Below, in pieces: positions 23,174-31,910 of a stretch of DNA of 64,000 nucleotides. The notes beneath the pieces were generated by a model. It saw nothing but the letters and a program-made list of their open reading frames with translations. It was not told the origin of the DNA and did no database searches. The DNA lies in NCBI GenBank assembly GCA_963777775.1, contig CAVZRL010000009.1, positions 1,302,001-1,366,000 of the forward strand, read 5' to 3'. Source of the DNA: WHSW01 sp963777775 (GTDB lineage Bacteria > Actinomycetota > Thermoleophilia > Solirubrobacterales > 70-9). The position numbers and the translations under genes were made by a program. Numbering within the stretch: position 1 is the stretch's first letter; each line of letters opens with the position of its first letter.

Positions 23174-24367
23174 ATGATCGAGGTCGACTCAGGCTCGTTC
23201 TTCGCGATCATCCTCGTCGCTGCGCTGGCGGCGATCACCGTGGTCGCTCTGCCGGCCCGCTACGCGCCCCCGGTGGTCGTGCTCGAGCTGCTGCTCGGGA
23301 TCGTGATCGGCCCACAGGTGCTCGGGCTCGCGGAGAGCGACGACTTCATCGACTTCTTCTCCAACCTCGGGCTCGGGATGCTGTTCTTCTTCGCCGGCTA
23401 CGAGATCGACTTCGAGCGGATCAAGGGCCAGCCGCTGAGGCTGGCGCTCTTGGGCTGGCTGCTCTCGCTGGCGCTCGCGTACGGGATCGGTGGCCTGCTC
23501 GCGGCGGCCGGGATCGTGCTCTCGCTCCTCTACACGGGCTCGGCGCTGGCGACGACGGCGATCGGGACGCTGATCCCGATCCTTCGCGACAGCGGCGAGC
23601 TGAAGACGCGGTTCGGGGCCCTGCTGCTGGCGGCCGGGGCCACTGGGGAGTTTGGACCGATCCTGCTGATCACGCTCGTCCTCTCCAGCGCCCAACCGCT
23701 GCACGAGGCGTTGATCCTGGCGGCCTTCGTCGCCCTCGCGCTGGCGATCGCGCTGCTCTCGGTGCGGCTCGGGTGGCGGGGCCTCGAGGTGCTCGAGCGC
23801 ACCGTCGAGGCGAGCAGCCAGCTCGCGGTACGGATCGTCACCGTGCTCGTCTTCGGCCTCGTGCTGCTCGCCGGCGAGCTCGGCCTCGACGTCCTGCTCG
23901 GCGGCTTCGTCGCCGGGATGATCGTCCGGGCCGCCCTGCGCGGGCGCGAGATCCGCGCCTTCGAGTCGAAGCTGACCGCGGTCGGATTCGGCTTCCTGAT
24001 CCCGTTCTTCTTCATCGACAGCGGGATCAACTTCGACCTCGAGGCGCTCGGATCGGCGGAGGCGCTCGGCAAGCTGGCCCTGTTCCTGGCGCTGTTCCTC
24101 GTCGTCCGCGGCGTCCCGGCGCTGCTCCTCTACCGTGGCGCGCTTGAGGCGCGCGATCGGGTCGCGCTCGCCTTCTACTGTGCGACCGAGCTGCCGCTCG
24201 TGGTCGCGATCACGACCCTCGCCACGGCGGCGGGTGAGATGCGATCCTCGACCGCGGCCGGCCTCGTCGGTGCGGCGATGCTCTCGACCCTGATCTTCCC
24301 GTTCGTCGCCCAGACGCTGCGCGGCCGCGCTAGTCCTCCGCAGCCGGCCGCCGCCGCCCCCGCTTGA
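23174..24367 (+). CDS. CPA2-family cation:proton antiporter (Kef/NapA type)
   Basis: 397 residues, about 12-13 hydrophobic helices, following the PGI/PMI gene by 16 bases. Typical segments: ELLLGIVIGPQVLGL near 37-51, LGLGMLFFFAGYEIDFERIK near 66-85, the TGSALATTAIGTLIPIL region, and LLLAAGATGEFGPILL, where the acidic residue replaces the paired Asp-Asp of electrogenic antiporters (only Glu is seen). C-terminal regulatory RCK/TrkA domains are absent, so the protein is the bare transporter. Ion (Na or K) cannot be told. ATG 23174. The 3' end overlaps arfB on the opposite strand by 38 bases. Confidence 0.88.
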   Translation: MIEVDSGSFFAIILVAALAAITVVALPARYAPPVVVLELLLGIVIGPQVLGLAESDDFIDFFSNLGLGMLFFFAGYEIDFERIKGQPLRLALLGWLLSLALAYGIGGLLAAAGIVLSLLYTGSALATTAIGTLIPILRDSGELKTRFGALLLAAGATGEFGPILLITLVLSSAQPLHEALILAAFVALALAIALLSVRLGWRGLEVLERTVEASSQLAVRIVTVLVFGLVLLAGELGLDVLLGGFVAGMIVRAALRGREIRAFESKLTAVGFGFLIPFFFIDSGINFDLEALGSAEALGKLALFLALFLVVRGVPALLLYRGALEARDRVALAFYCATELPLVVAITTLATAAGEMRSSTAAGLVGAAMLSTLIFPFVAQTLRGRASPPQPAAAAPA

Positions 24368-24716
24368 GCTGCGAGCGGCGGCGCTTGGCCTCGAGCCGTC
24401 GTTCACGCGCGGCACGGGGGGTACGGGTCGCGCGCCGGCGCTTGCGCGGTCGCAGCGCCGCCGCGATCCGCCCGCGAAGCCGCTGCACGGCCAGCTCGCG
24501 GTTGCGCGCCTGGCCACGCGCATCCTGGGCCACGGCGGTCACCCGCGGCCCGAAGCGCGCCCGCAGGCGCTGCTTCTGCTTTTCGCTCAGCGCCCGCGAG
24601 TCGTCGATCTCGAACACCGCCTCGATCCGGGAGGCGGTCACGTTCGCATGCTGGCCCCCGGGGCCCGACGAGCGGCTCGCCCGCAGCTCGATCTCCTCAA
24701 GAGGAATCTCGGTCAC
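24330..24716 (-). CDS. arfB: Alternative ribosome-rescue factor ArfB (peptidyl-tRNA hydrolase)
   Basis: Rescues ribosomes stalled without a stop codon by hydrolysing peptidyl-tRNA. About 128 residues from GTG 24716 (an in-frame TTG at 24764 would add 16 residues without family similarity). N-terminal catalytic domain has LRASRSSGPGGQHANVTASRIEAVFEI with the GGQ loop, and QDARGQARNRELAVQRLRGRI; the C-terminal tail is very basic (RPRKRRRATRTPRAARERRL and following), as needed to insert into the empty mRNA channel. The stop codon-recognition domains of RF1/RF2 are missing, which separates it from prfA at the window start. Last gene after ahcY on this strand. Confidence 0.92.
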   Translation of the reverse strand: MTEIPLEEIELRASRSSGPGGQHANVTASRIEAVFEIDDSRALSEKQKQRLRARFGPRVTAVAQDARGQARNRELAVQRLRGRIAAALRPRKRRRATRTPRAARERRLEAKRRRSQLKRGRRRPAAED

Positions 24717-24765
24717 GAGGTCACGAACCCCACCGCGCACGCCCGGACGCGAAAGCAGCGTCAAA

Positions 24766-24788
24766 TGTCCGCGGCGTAGCCGCGGACA
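24766..24788 (-). terminator. Perfect 10-bp hairpin between ahcY and arfB
   Basis: TGTCCGCGGC pairs with GCCGCGGACA across a GTA loop (24766-24775 and 24779-24788). On the minus strand, the direction of ahcY transcription, the stem is followed by ATTTGACG, a weak U-tract. A partial ahcY terminator or arfB leader structure is the simplest reading. Confidence 0.45.
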
Positions 24789-24798
24789 AGTAATTCAT

Positions 24799-24862
24799 GC
24801 GAGAGCGGAGGACGTGGCGCGTGTGTTCAGTCGCGAGAGCGGAGGACGTGGCGCGTGTGTTC
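24799..24862. repeat. Tandem direct repeat, two exact 30-base copies
   Basis: The unit beginning GCGAGAGCGGAGGACGTGGC occurs at 24799-24828 and again at 24833-24862, with a 4-base spacer (period 34). The second copy ends 1 base before the ahcY stop codon region. Only two copies exist, so it is not a CRISPR array. Confidence 0.85.
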
Positions 24863-24863
24863 G

Positions 24864-26285
<1,422 letters not shown>

Positions 26286-26298
26286 GCCTCTCCTGCGC

Positions 26299-26306
26299 TC
26301 TATAGC
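26299..26306. promoter_or_regulatory. Shared divergent -10 elements for ahcY and the nucleotidyltransferase gene
   Basis: In the 30-base gap the plus strand has TATAGC (26301-26306), 9 bases before ATG 26316; on the minus strand the same bases read TATAGA (26304-26299), 13 bases before ATG 26285. The arrangement mirrors that between glyA and its divergent neighbour. No clear -35 on either side. Confidence 0.4.
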
Positions 26307-26315
26307 CTGGACGCG

Positions 26316-27293
26316 ATGCGGGCAATGGTAATGGCGGCGGGTCTTGGGACGAGGCTGAGGCCGCTCACATACGAGGTCCCGAAGCCGATGGTCGCGGTCG
26401 CCAACCGCCCGATCATGGAGCACGTCCTCGCCCTGCTCGCCCGCCACGGGCTGGGCGAGGTGGTCGCGAACCTGCACTGGTATCCGGAGACGATCCGCGA
26501 CGCGTTCGCCGACGGCTCGCGGCTCGGGATCGAGCTCACCTACAGCCACGAGGAGCGGCTGCTCGGGACCGCGGGAGGCGTCCGCAACGTGCGCGAGTTC
26601 TTCGGCTCCGAGCCGTTCGTGGTCACCGCCGCGGACGCGCTCACCGACATCGACCTGGAAGCGCTGGCTCGCACCCACCGCGAGCACGACTGGATCGCGA
26701 CCCTGGCGACCAAGCGGGTCACGAACGTGAGCGAGTACGGGGTCGTGGTCACCGGCGCCGACGGGCGGGTGCAGGGGTTTCAGGAGAAGCCCGACCCCGG
26801 TGAGGCGCTCTCGGACCTCGCCAACTGCATGATCTACGTGCTCGAGCCCGAGATCTTCGACTACTTCCCCGACCGCGACGAGGTCGACTTCGCACTTGAC
26901 GTGTTCCCTGCCCTGCTCTCGCACGACGTTCCCTTCGGGGTCCACGTCGCGGACGCTTACTGGAACGACGTCGGGTCGCTGTCGGAGTACCTGCAGGGCA
27001 ACCTTGACGTGCTCAGCGGCGCCGTCGCGGTCGAGCCGGCTGGGGACCTGGTCGAGACCGGCTCCGAGAACGGACTCGGCGACGGGATCGAGCAGGACGG
27101 TCCGGTCCTGGTCGGCGACGGCGCGCGGATCGGCGCCGCCGCACGCCTCGAGGGCCCGGTGGTGCTCGGCCCGAACGCCTCGATCGGGACCGGCGGCCGG
27201 GTCCGCGAGTCGGTTCTGCTCAGCGGCGCGACGGTGCCCGATCACGGGCTCGCGGCCGGCGCGATCCTCGGCCTCGTCGATACGCATGGCTGA
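26316..27293 (+). CDS. NDP-sugar nucleotidyltransferase (sugar-1-phosphate type)
   Basis: 325 residues. Signature VMAAGLGTRLRPLTYEVPKPMVAVANRPIMEHVL at the N-terminus, then ERLLGTAGGVRNV, FVVTAADALTDIDLEAL (the family has GD; here AD, so the metal-binding Asp remains after Ala), GFQEKPDPGEALSDLANCMIYVLEPEIFDYF, and WNDVGSLSEYLQGNLD. A shortened C-terminal beta-helix (GPVLVGDGARIGAAARLEGPVVLGPNASIG) follows. Resembles mannose-1-phosphate guanylyltransferase or glucose-1-phosphate thymidylyltransferase-like proteins; substrate undecided. Distinct from the 21086 gene. Overlaps the next gene by 8 bases. Confidence 0.88.
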   Translation: MRAMVMAAGLGTRLRPLTYEVPKPMVAVANRPIMEHVLALLARHGLGEVVANLHWYPETIRDAFADGSRLGIELTYSHEERLLGTAGGVRNVREFFGSEPFVVTAADALTDIDLEALARTHREHDWIATLATKRVTNVSEYGVVVTGADGRVQGFQEKPDPGEALSDLANCMIYVLEPEIFDYFPDRDEVDFALDVFPALLSHDVPFGVHVADAYWNDVGSLSEYLQGNLDVLSGAVAVEPAGDLVETGSENGLGDGIEQDGPVLVGDGARIGAAARLEGPVVLGPNASIGTGGRVRESVLLSGATVPDHGLAAGAILGLVDTHG

Positions 27294-27633
27294 GGGCGGA
27301 GTCACGCCGGAGGTCGAGCTGCTGTGGTGGGCGGGATGCCCGTCCGCCGAGTCGGCGATCGAGCTCGTGCGCTCTGAGATGGCCGTCGCGGGGCTCGATC
27401 CGGATGCGCTGGTGATCCGTGAGGTCGGCGACCAGGCCGCGGCCGCACGCGATCGATTCGTCGGCTCGCCGACGATCAGGGTCGCCGGGCGCGACGTTCA
27501 GGATCCGGCCGGCGAGCCGGTCGGCCTCACCTGCCGTGTCTACCACCTGCGCGACGGCCGTGTCTCGGCGCTTCCCGACCGCGCCGACGTCGCGGCCGCG
27601 CTGTCGGCGGCGACCGAAGGAGAGCGAGGATGA
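27286..27633 (+). CDS. Small thioredoxin-fold protein, function unknown
   Basis: 115 residues. VELLWWAGCPSAESAIELVRSEMAVAGL resembles the beta-alpha start of thioredoxin-like proteins with a single Cys-Pro instead of CxxC, followed by FVGSPTIRVAGRDVQDP, where the SPTIRV strand matches the cis-Pro loop of the fold, and LTCRVYH. Such proteins sit near redoxins or metal-handling genes in actinobacteria. ATGA overlap with the following redoxin gene suggests a joint redox role. Function not assigned. Confidence 0.65.
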   Translation: MAEGGVTPEVELLWWAGCPSAESAIELVRSEMAVAGLDPDALVIREVGDQAAAARDRFVGSPTIRVAGRDVQDPAGEPVGLTCRVYHLRDGRVSALPDRADVAAALSAATEGERG

Positions 27634-28169
27634 CCGGCGAGGGTGAGCGGCGAACCGGCACCACGGCGCCGGCGCTCGCACTGCCCGATACCGCCGGGCG
27701 GCTGCGCTCGCTTCCCGAGCCAAGCGAGGCCGCGGCGACGGTCGTCGTCTGGACCTGCAACCACTGTCCCTACGCGCTCGCCTGGCACGACCGGATCGTC
27801 GACGTTGCGCGCGACTACGCCGATCGCGGAGTGCGCTTCTTGGCCGTCAACTCGAACGACGCCGAGCGCTACCCGGCGGACTCGCCGGAGGCGATGCGCG
27901 CCCGGGTCGAGCGTGAGGACTGGCCCTTCCCCTATCTCTGGGACGAGACGCAGGCCGCCGCGCGTGAATGGGGCGCCCGGGTGACGCCGCACCTGTTCGT
28001 CCTCGACGCAGAGCTGCGGCTGCGCTATGAGGGCGCCGCCGACGCCGACCATCAGGACCCGGGCCAGGAGGCCGGCTGGCTGCGCGAGGCGCTCGACGCG
28101 CTGCTGGCGGGCGAAGAGGCCCCGGCCAGCACCGAGCCGGTCGGCTGCTCGATCAAGTGGCGCGCGTGA
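27630..28169 (+). CDS. Thioredoxin-like AhpC/TSA-family redoxin
   Basis: 179 residues of the redoxin family. LALPDTAGRLRSLPE at the start, VVVWTCNHCPYALAWHDRIVDVARDY with the CNHC active-site motif (Cys-x-x-Cys near residues 43-46), FLAVNSNDAERYPADSPEAM, and VTPHLFVLDAELRLRYEG with the cis-Pro. Usual annotation is thioredoxin family protein; the reaction could be disulfide exchange or peroxide reduction. No signal peptide. Translationally coupled to the thioredoxin-fold gene upstream; thrB follows after 10 bases. Confidence 0.85.
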   Translation: MTGEGERRTGTTAPALALPDTAGRLRSLPEPSEAAATVVVWTCNHCPYALAWHDRIVDVARDYADRGVRFLAVNSNDAERYPADSPEAMRARVEREDWPFPYLWDETQAAAREWGARVTPHLFVLDAELRLRYEGAADADHQDPGQEAGWLREALDALLAGEEAPASTEPVGCSIKWRA

Positions 28170-28179
28170 GCTTCCGGCG

Positions 28180-29064
28180 ATGACGGCCCGCCGGCGGGTC
28201 GTCCGCGCCCCGGCATCGTCGGCCAACCTCGGCCCCGGATACGACGTGCTCGCGGCCGCGCTCTCGCTCTGGCTCGAGCTCGAGGTCAGCGAGGCGGGCG
28301 AGTTCTCGGTCGAGGCCGAGGCCGAGGTGCCGCGCGACCGCACCAACCTCTGCGTGCGCGCGTTCGAGGCCCTGCACCCAGCCGACGGCCTGCGGTTCGC
28401 GATCCGCACCGAGATCCCGCTCGCGCGCGGGCTCGGCTCGAGCGCGGCGGCGATCGTCGCCGGGCTGCTCGCCGCGGACCACATGTTCGAGCTCGGTCTG
28501 GGGCTCGACGAGCTGCACTCCCGCGCGACCGAGGTCGAGGGTCATCCGGACAACGTCGCCGCCGCGCTCTACGGCGGGTTCGTGCTCTGCCCGCGTGGGG
28601 CGATCGGCGAGCCGGGCGCGGCGCCGGTGCGGCTCGAGCCGCCCGAAGGGGTCGAGGCGGTGCTGGTGATCCCCGACGACACGGTCCCGACGGCTGACGC
28701 CAGGGCGGCGATGCCCGCCGCGGTGGCGCTCGACGACGCGGTCGCAAACGTCGCCGCCGCAGCCCAGCTCGTGCTCGGAATCGAGCGCTCGGACCTGGGG
28801 CTGATCGCCCGCGGGCTCGAGGACCGCCTCCACCAGCCGGCGCGCCGCGGCCTCTACGAGCGCTCGATGCAGCTCCTCGCCGGAGCGCGTGAGCTGGGCG
28901 CGATCGGAGCCACGATCTCGGGCGCCGGTCCCTCGGTCTTGCTGTGGAGCTACTGGCAGGACACCGGCAAGGTCGTCGACGCGGCCCGTGAAGCGGCCGG
29001 CGGCTGGGCAGAGGTGAGGCGGGTCCCGTTCAGCCCACTGGGCGCCGACGTGCCGGGCCTCTGA
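28180..29064 (+). CDS. thrB: Homoserine kinase
   Basis: GHMP-family enzyme phosphorylating homoserine in threonine synthesis. 294 residues from ATG 28180. APASSANLGPGYDVLAAALSL (substrate-binding N-terminus) and the ATP loop PLARGLGSSAAAIVAG (Gly84-Leu-Gly-Ser-Ser) are typical, with EVEGHPDNVAAALYGGFVL and the C-terminal GATISGAGPSVLLW. Upstream arginine-rich frame is excluded. Unusually it is not next to thrA or thrC but follows redox genes, so the operon mixes functions. Confidence 0.93.
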   Translation: MTARRRVVRAPASSANLGPGYDVLAAALSLWLELEVSEAGEFSVEAEAEVPRDRTNLCVRAFEALHPADGLRFAIRTEIPLARGLGSSAAAIVAGLLAADHMFELGLGLDELHSRATEVEGHPDNVAAALYGGFVLCPRGAIGEPGAAPVRLEPPEGVEAVLVIPDDTVPTADARAAMPAAVALDDAVANVAAAAQLVLGIERSDLGLIARGLEDRLHQPARRGLYERSMQLLAGARELGAIGATISGAGPSVLLWSYWQDTGKVVDAAREAAGGWAEVRRVPFSPLGADVPGL

Positions 29065-29094
29065 ATCGCACTGAAACACCACCGGCGGCGGCGC

Positions 29095-29526
29095 TCAGAT
29101 CAATCCGAGCGCGGTCAGGATCGTGACCGAGTCCGAGTAGACGTCCTTGCGCTTGACGAGGCCGTCCTCGAATGGGATCACGTCGAGGCCGTCCCAGGTG
29201 ATCGTCTTGCCGGTCGGCTCGGCGACCAGGTCGCCGCGCCGCATCTCGTTCGCGTGGGTGGCGGTCGCCGTCCACTCCTGGACCACGAGCGCCTCGCGCA
29301 CGTAGGTGCGGCGCGCCTCGAAACGGATGTCGGGCCAGGTCTCGAAGATCGAACCGATGTGCTCGCGCACCGCTTCGCCCTCGGCCCGTTCACCCGCGGT
29401 GTGGTTCTCGAACACCATGTCCGGCGCGTGCATGGAGACGATCGCATCGAGGTCGTGCGCGTTCCAGGCCTCGTTGTAGCGGGTGATCGCGCGTTCGAGG
29501 CTCTCCCGCGAGTCAGGGTCGCTCAT
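29095..29526 (-). CDS. SnoaL-like / NTF2-fold protein, function unknown
   Basis: 143 residues: RAITRYNEAWNAHDLDAIVSMHAPDMVFENHTAGERAEGEAVREHIGSIFETWPD, then RRTYVREALVVQEWTATATHAN and DVIPFEDGLVKRKDVYSD, a complete SnoaL/polyketide-cyclase-like fold (helix, helix, then curved sheet). Enzymes and binding proteins share the fold; no catalytic residues can be named here. It overlaps by ATGA with the preceding PLP decarboxylase, so both belong to one transcript. Confidence 0.8.
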   Translation of the reverse strand: MSDPDSRESLERAITRYNEAWNAHDLDAIVSMHAPDMVFENHTAGERAEGEAVREHIGSIFETWPDIRFEARRTYVREALVVQEWTATATHANEMRRGDLVAEPTGKTITWDGLDVIPFEDGLVKRKDVYSDSVTILTALGLI

Positions 29527-30953
29527 CGTCGTCCTCCTCCCTCGTCGAGCAGCTCGAGTACGACCTCGACCAGCAACTCGACGTCGGTTTCGGTGGTCTG
29601 CCAGTTGACGATCGCAGGGCGCAGCGCGATCTTGCCGTCGTAGGTGGTGGTCCCGGCGAAGACCCGGCCGTCGCGCAGCAGCGCCTCGCCGAGCTCGCGA
29701 TTGAGCCGATCGAGCCCCTGCTCGTCGATCCCCGCCGGGCGGGCGCGGAAGAGGACGATGTTGAGCTGGACGTCGGCGAGCAGCTCGAGCGCGGGCTTGG
29801 CCTCGATCAGCGCGCCGAGGTGCCGGGCGAGGGCCAGGTGGCGCTCGACCATCTCCCGGTGCCCGTCGCGTCCGTAGGCACACAGCGTCGCCCAGATCGC
29901 GAGCGCGCGGGCGCGGCGTGAGTTCTCGGGGCTGAGGAAGCCGAAGCTCGGGCGAGGATCGTCCGGCGACGGCAGGTAGGCGGCATCGACCCCATGACCG
30001 CGGGCCAGGCGGGCGGGCTCGCGGACGAAGGCGAAGCCGCAGTCATAGGGAACGTTGAGCCACTTGTGCGCATCGGCGGCTATCGAGTCGGCGCGCTCGA
30101 TCCCGTCGGCCAGCCCGCGTGACTCGGGCGTCAGCCGGGCGAAGAGGCCAAAGGCGCCGTCGACGTGCAACCAGCCGCCGTGCTCGACGACGAGGTCCGC
30201 CACCGCCTCGATCGGGTCGAAGTCGCCGGCGTTCACCTCGCCCGCGTTGGCGATCACGATCGCGTTGCCGCGCGCCTGGGTCAACGCGGCCTCCAGCGCG
30301 TCGAGATCGAGTCGACCGACGCCGTCGCGGGCCAGCCGCCGAACCGTCGAACGGCCGAGCCCGAGCATCCCGATCGCCTGCACGGCGCTGGGGTGAACGT
30401 AGCCGGAGCTGAGCACCGCCGGCGGCTCGAGGCCGAAGGCGCCTGCGTCGTCGACGTCGATCCCCTGCAGCTCGGCACAGAGGTCGCGCGCGGCCAGCAG
30501 GCCGGTGAAGTTGGCCATCGTGTCTCCGCTCACCAGCACGCCGGCGAACTCCGTCGGGAGCTCGAACAGGTCGAGCAGCCAGGCGAGCACGATCGCCTCG
30601 AGCCTCGATCCCAGCGGCGAGGATGCCCAGGCGAAGGCGCTTTGATCGAGCGCCGAGGTGAGCCAGTCGGCGCCCAGCGCCGCAGGTGTGGTCCCGCCCT
30701 GGACGAAGTGAAAGAAGCGCGGCCCGCTCGACCGGGTCGCGGTCGGCAGCGCGATCTCGATCAGCTCCGAGAGCGCCGCGGCAGCTCCGACCCCCGCGGC
30801 GGGCAGCCGTTCACCGACGCCGGCGAGCAACTGCTCGGCGCCTGGGTCGAGCACGAGCTGGTCGCCGATCGAGCTCACGTAGGAGCTCGACTCACGCGCC
30901 GCGAGCGCGAGCGCCTCCCGCATCTCGTCGCGTAGCGAGAGGGGGTCCGGCAC
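29523..30953 (-). CDS. PLP-dependent group II amino-acid decarboxylase
   Basis: 476 residues of the aromatic-L-amino-acid / glutamate decarboxylase family (fold type I PLP). Segments: SSGPRFFHFVQGGTTPAALGADWLTSALDQS, GVLVSGDTMANFTGLLAARD (phosphate-binding loop), IVIANAGEVNAGDFDPIEAVADL, GWLHVDGAFGLFARL and SIAADAHKWLNVPYDCGF with Lys297 for the Schiff base. The N-terminal 80 residues and C-terminal domain are typical in length. Substrate (tyrosine, tryptophan, other) cannot be told. GTG start 30953 follows the ParA gene stop by 8 bases. Confidence 0.88.
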   Translation of the reverse strand: MPDPLSLRDEMREALALAARESSSYVSSIGDQLVLDPGAEQLLAGVGERLPAAGVGAAAALSELIEIALPTATRSSGPRFFHFVQGGTTPAALGADWLTSALDQSAFAWASSPLGSRLEAIVLAWLLDLFELPTEFAGVLVSGDTMANFTGLLAARDLCAELQGIDVDDAGAFGLEPPAVLSSGYVHPSAVQAIGMLGLGRSTVRRLARDGVGRLDLDALEAALTQARGNAIVIANAGEVNAGDFDPIEAVADLVVEHGGWLHVDGAFGLFARLTPESRGLADGIERADSIAADAHKWLNVPYDCGFAFVREPARLARGHGVDAAYLPSPDDPRPSFGFLSPENSRRARALAIWATLCAYGRDGHREMVERHLALARHLGALIEAKPALELLADVQLNIVLFRARPAGIDEQGLDRLNRELGEALLRDGRVFAGTTTYDGKIALRPAIVNWQTTETDVELLVEVVLELLDEGGGRR

Positions 30954-30961
30954 AGGCCGAC

Positions 30962-31765
30962 CTAGGCGCGGGCGCCCGCCGGCACGACCTCGGCCGAGAG
31001 TCGGTCGAGCGGCTCGAGCAGCTCGTATCGGCCGAGCCGGCGCAGCAGCTCCCCGGCGAGCGAGAGGTAGTCGGCGCCGCGATCGGGGCGATAGTCGAGG
31101 ATCGGGATCGCCCGTTCGGCCGACTCGGCGTAGGCGATCGACTGCCGGATCACGCTCCTGCAGACCCGGTCCCCGAACCGCGCCCGCAGTGCCTCGAGCG
31201 TCTGGCGAGCGTGCTTGGTGCGCATGTTGGCGATGTTGAGGACCACGGCGAGCAGGTCGAGCTCGGGGTTGAGCGAGTCGCGGGCCAGGTCGAGCACCTC
31301 GACCGCCTGCTCGACCCCCTGCATCGAGAAGTACTGGGCCTCGGTCGAGAGGATCGCGTGATCGGCGGCGACCAGCGCGTTGACCGTCAGCAGGCCGAGG
31401 GTGGGGGGGCAGTCGATCAGGATCAGGTCCGTGTTGCGCTTCAGATCGCGGAGCGCGTTTCGCAGCGTCACCTCGCGGCCGATCTTGCCCGCCAGCATCA
31501 GCTCGGCCTCAGCGAGCCTCATGTTGGCCGGGATCACCGCCCCATGCACCGCGTCGGCCGCCCGGACCTGCCCCTGCAGGACCTCGGCCAGGGTCGGTTG
31601 GGCGTCGGGATCGGTGTCGAAGTAGTCGGAGAGATTCCCCTGCGGATCGGCGTCGATCGCCAGCACCTCGAGCCCGAGTCGCCCGAACACGTCGCTGAGC
31701 GTTCGGGTCAGGGTCGTCTTGCCGGTGCCGCCCTTCTGCGAGAGGACCGCGATCGTGGTCGCCAT
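30962..31765 (-). CDS. ParA/Soj-family ATPase (MinD/ParA superfamily)
   Basis: 267 residues with the deviant Walker A motif KGGTGKTT (Lys11, Lys16), LAIDADPQGNLSDYF, LIDCPPTLGLLTVNALVAADHAILSTEAQYFSMQGVEQAVE and VRQSIAYAESAERAIPILDYRPDRG-type C-terminus. Typical chromosomal ParA sits beside parB and near gidB at the origin; neither is here, so this is a solitary ParA. Possible jobs are positioning of another cargo or plasmid-derived partitioning. ATG 31765. A TATAAT on the minus strand at 31836-31831 is a possible promoter. Confidence 0.88.
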   Translation of the reverse strand: MATTIAVLSQKGGTGKTTLTRTLSDVFGRLGLEVLAIDADPQGNLSDYFDTDPDAQPTLAEVLQGQVRAADAVHGAVIPANMRLAEAELMLAGKIGREVTLRNALRDLKRNTDLILIDCPPTLGLLTVNALVAADHAILSTEAQYFSMQGVEQAVEVLDLARDSLNPELDLLAVVLNIANMRTKHARQTLEALRARFGDRVCRSVIRQSIAYAESAERAIPILDYRPDRGADYLSLAGELLRRLGRYELLEPLDRLSAEVVPAGARA

Positions 31766-31830
31766 CTCGGCTGATCCTAGTCGCGCGAACGCGGCCCGTG
31801 ACGTGCGGGTGCGAGCTTATGCGGGCCTGC

Positions 31831-31896
31831 ATTATACGGAGCCGCCTATAGCTCCAGGGCCGCCGGAGGCGATCTGCACATACGTATCTGTATAAT
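31831..31896. promoter_or_regulatory. Divergent promoter region between ParA and the AAA ATPase
   Basis: An AT-rich island in a GC-rich genome. TATAAT on the minus strand (31836-31831) would serve parA, with a 5' leader of about 60 bases; TATAAT on the plus strand (31891-31896) would serve the ATPase, 14 bases before its GTG. Both hexamers sit in the shared string ATTATAC/GTATAAT. Between them lie GGAGC-N8-GCTCC (31838-31855) and the palindrome ATACGTAT (31880-31887), possible operators. Confidence 0.45.
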
Positions 31897-31910
31897 ACGA
31901 AACGGTATAG

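Noticed and set aside
24799..24862. CRISPR array
   Set aside because: Only two repeats with a 4-base gap; no spacers and no cas genes.
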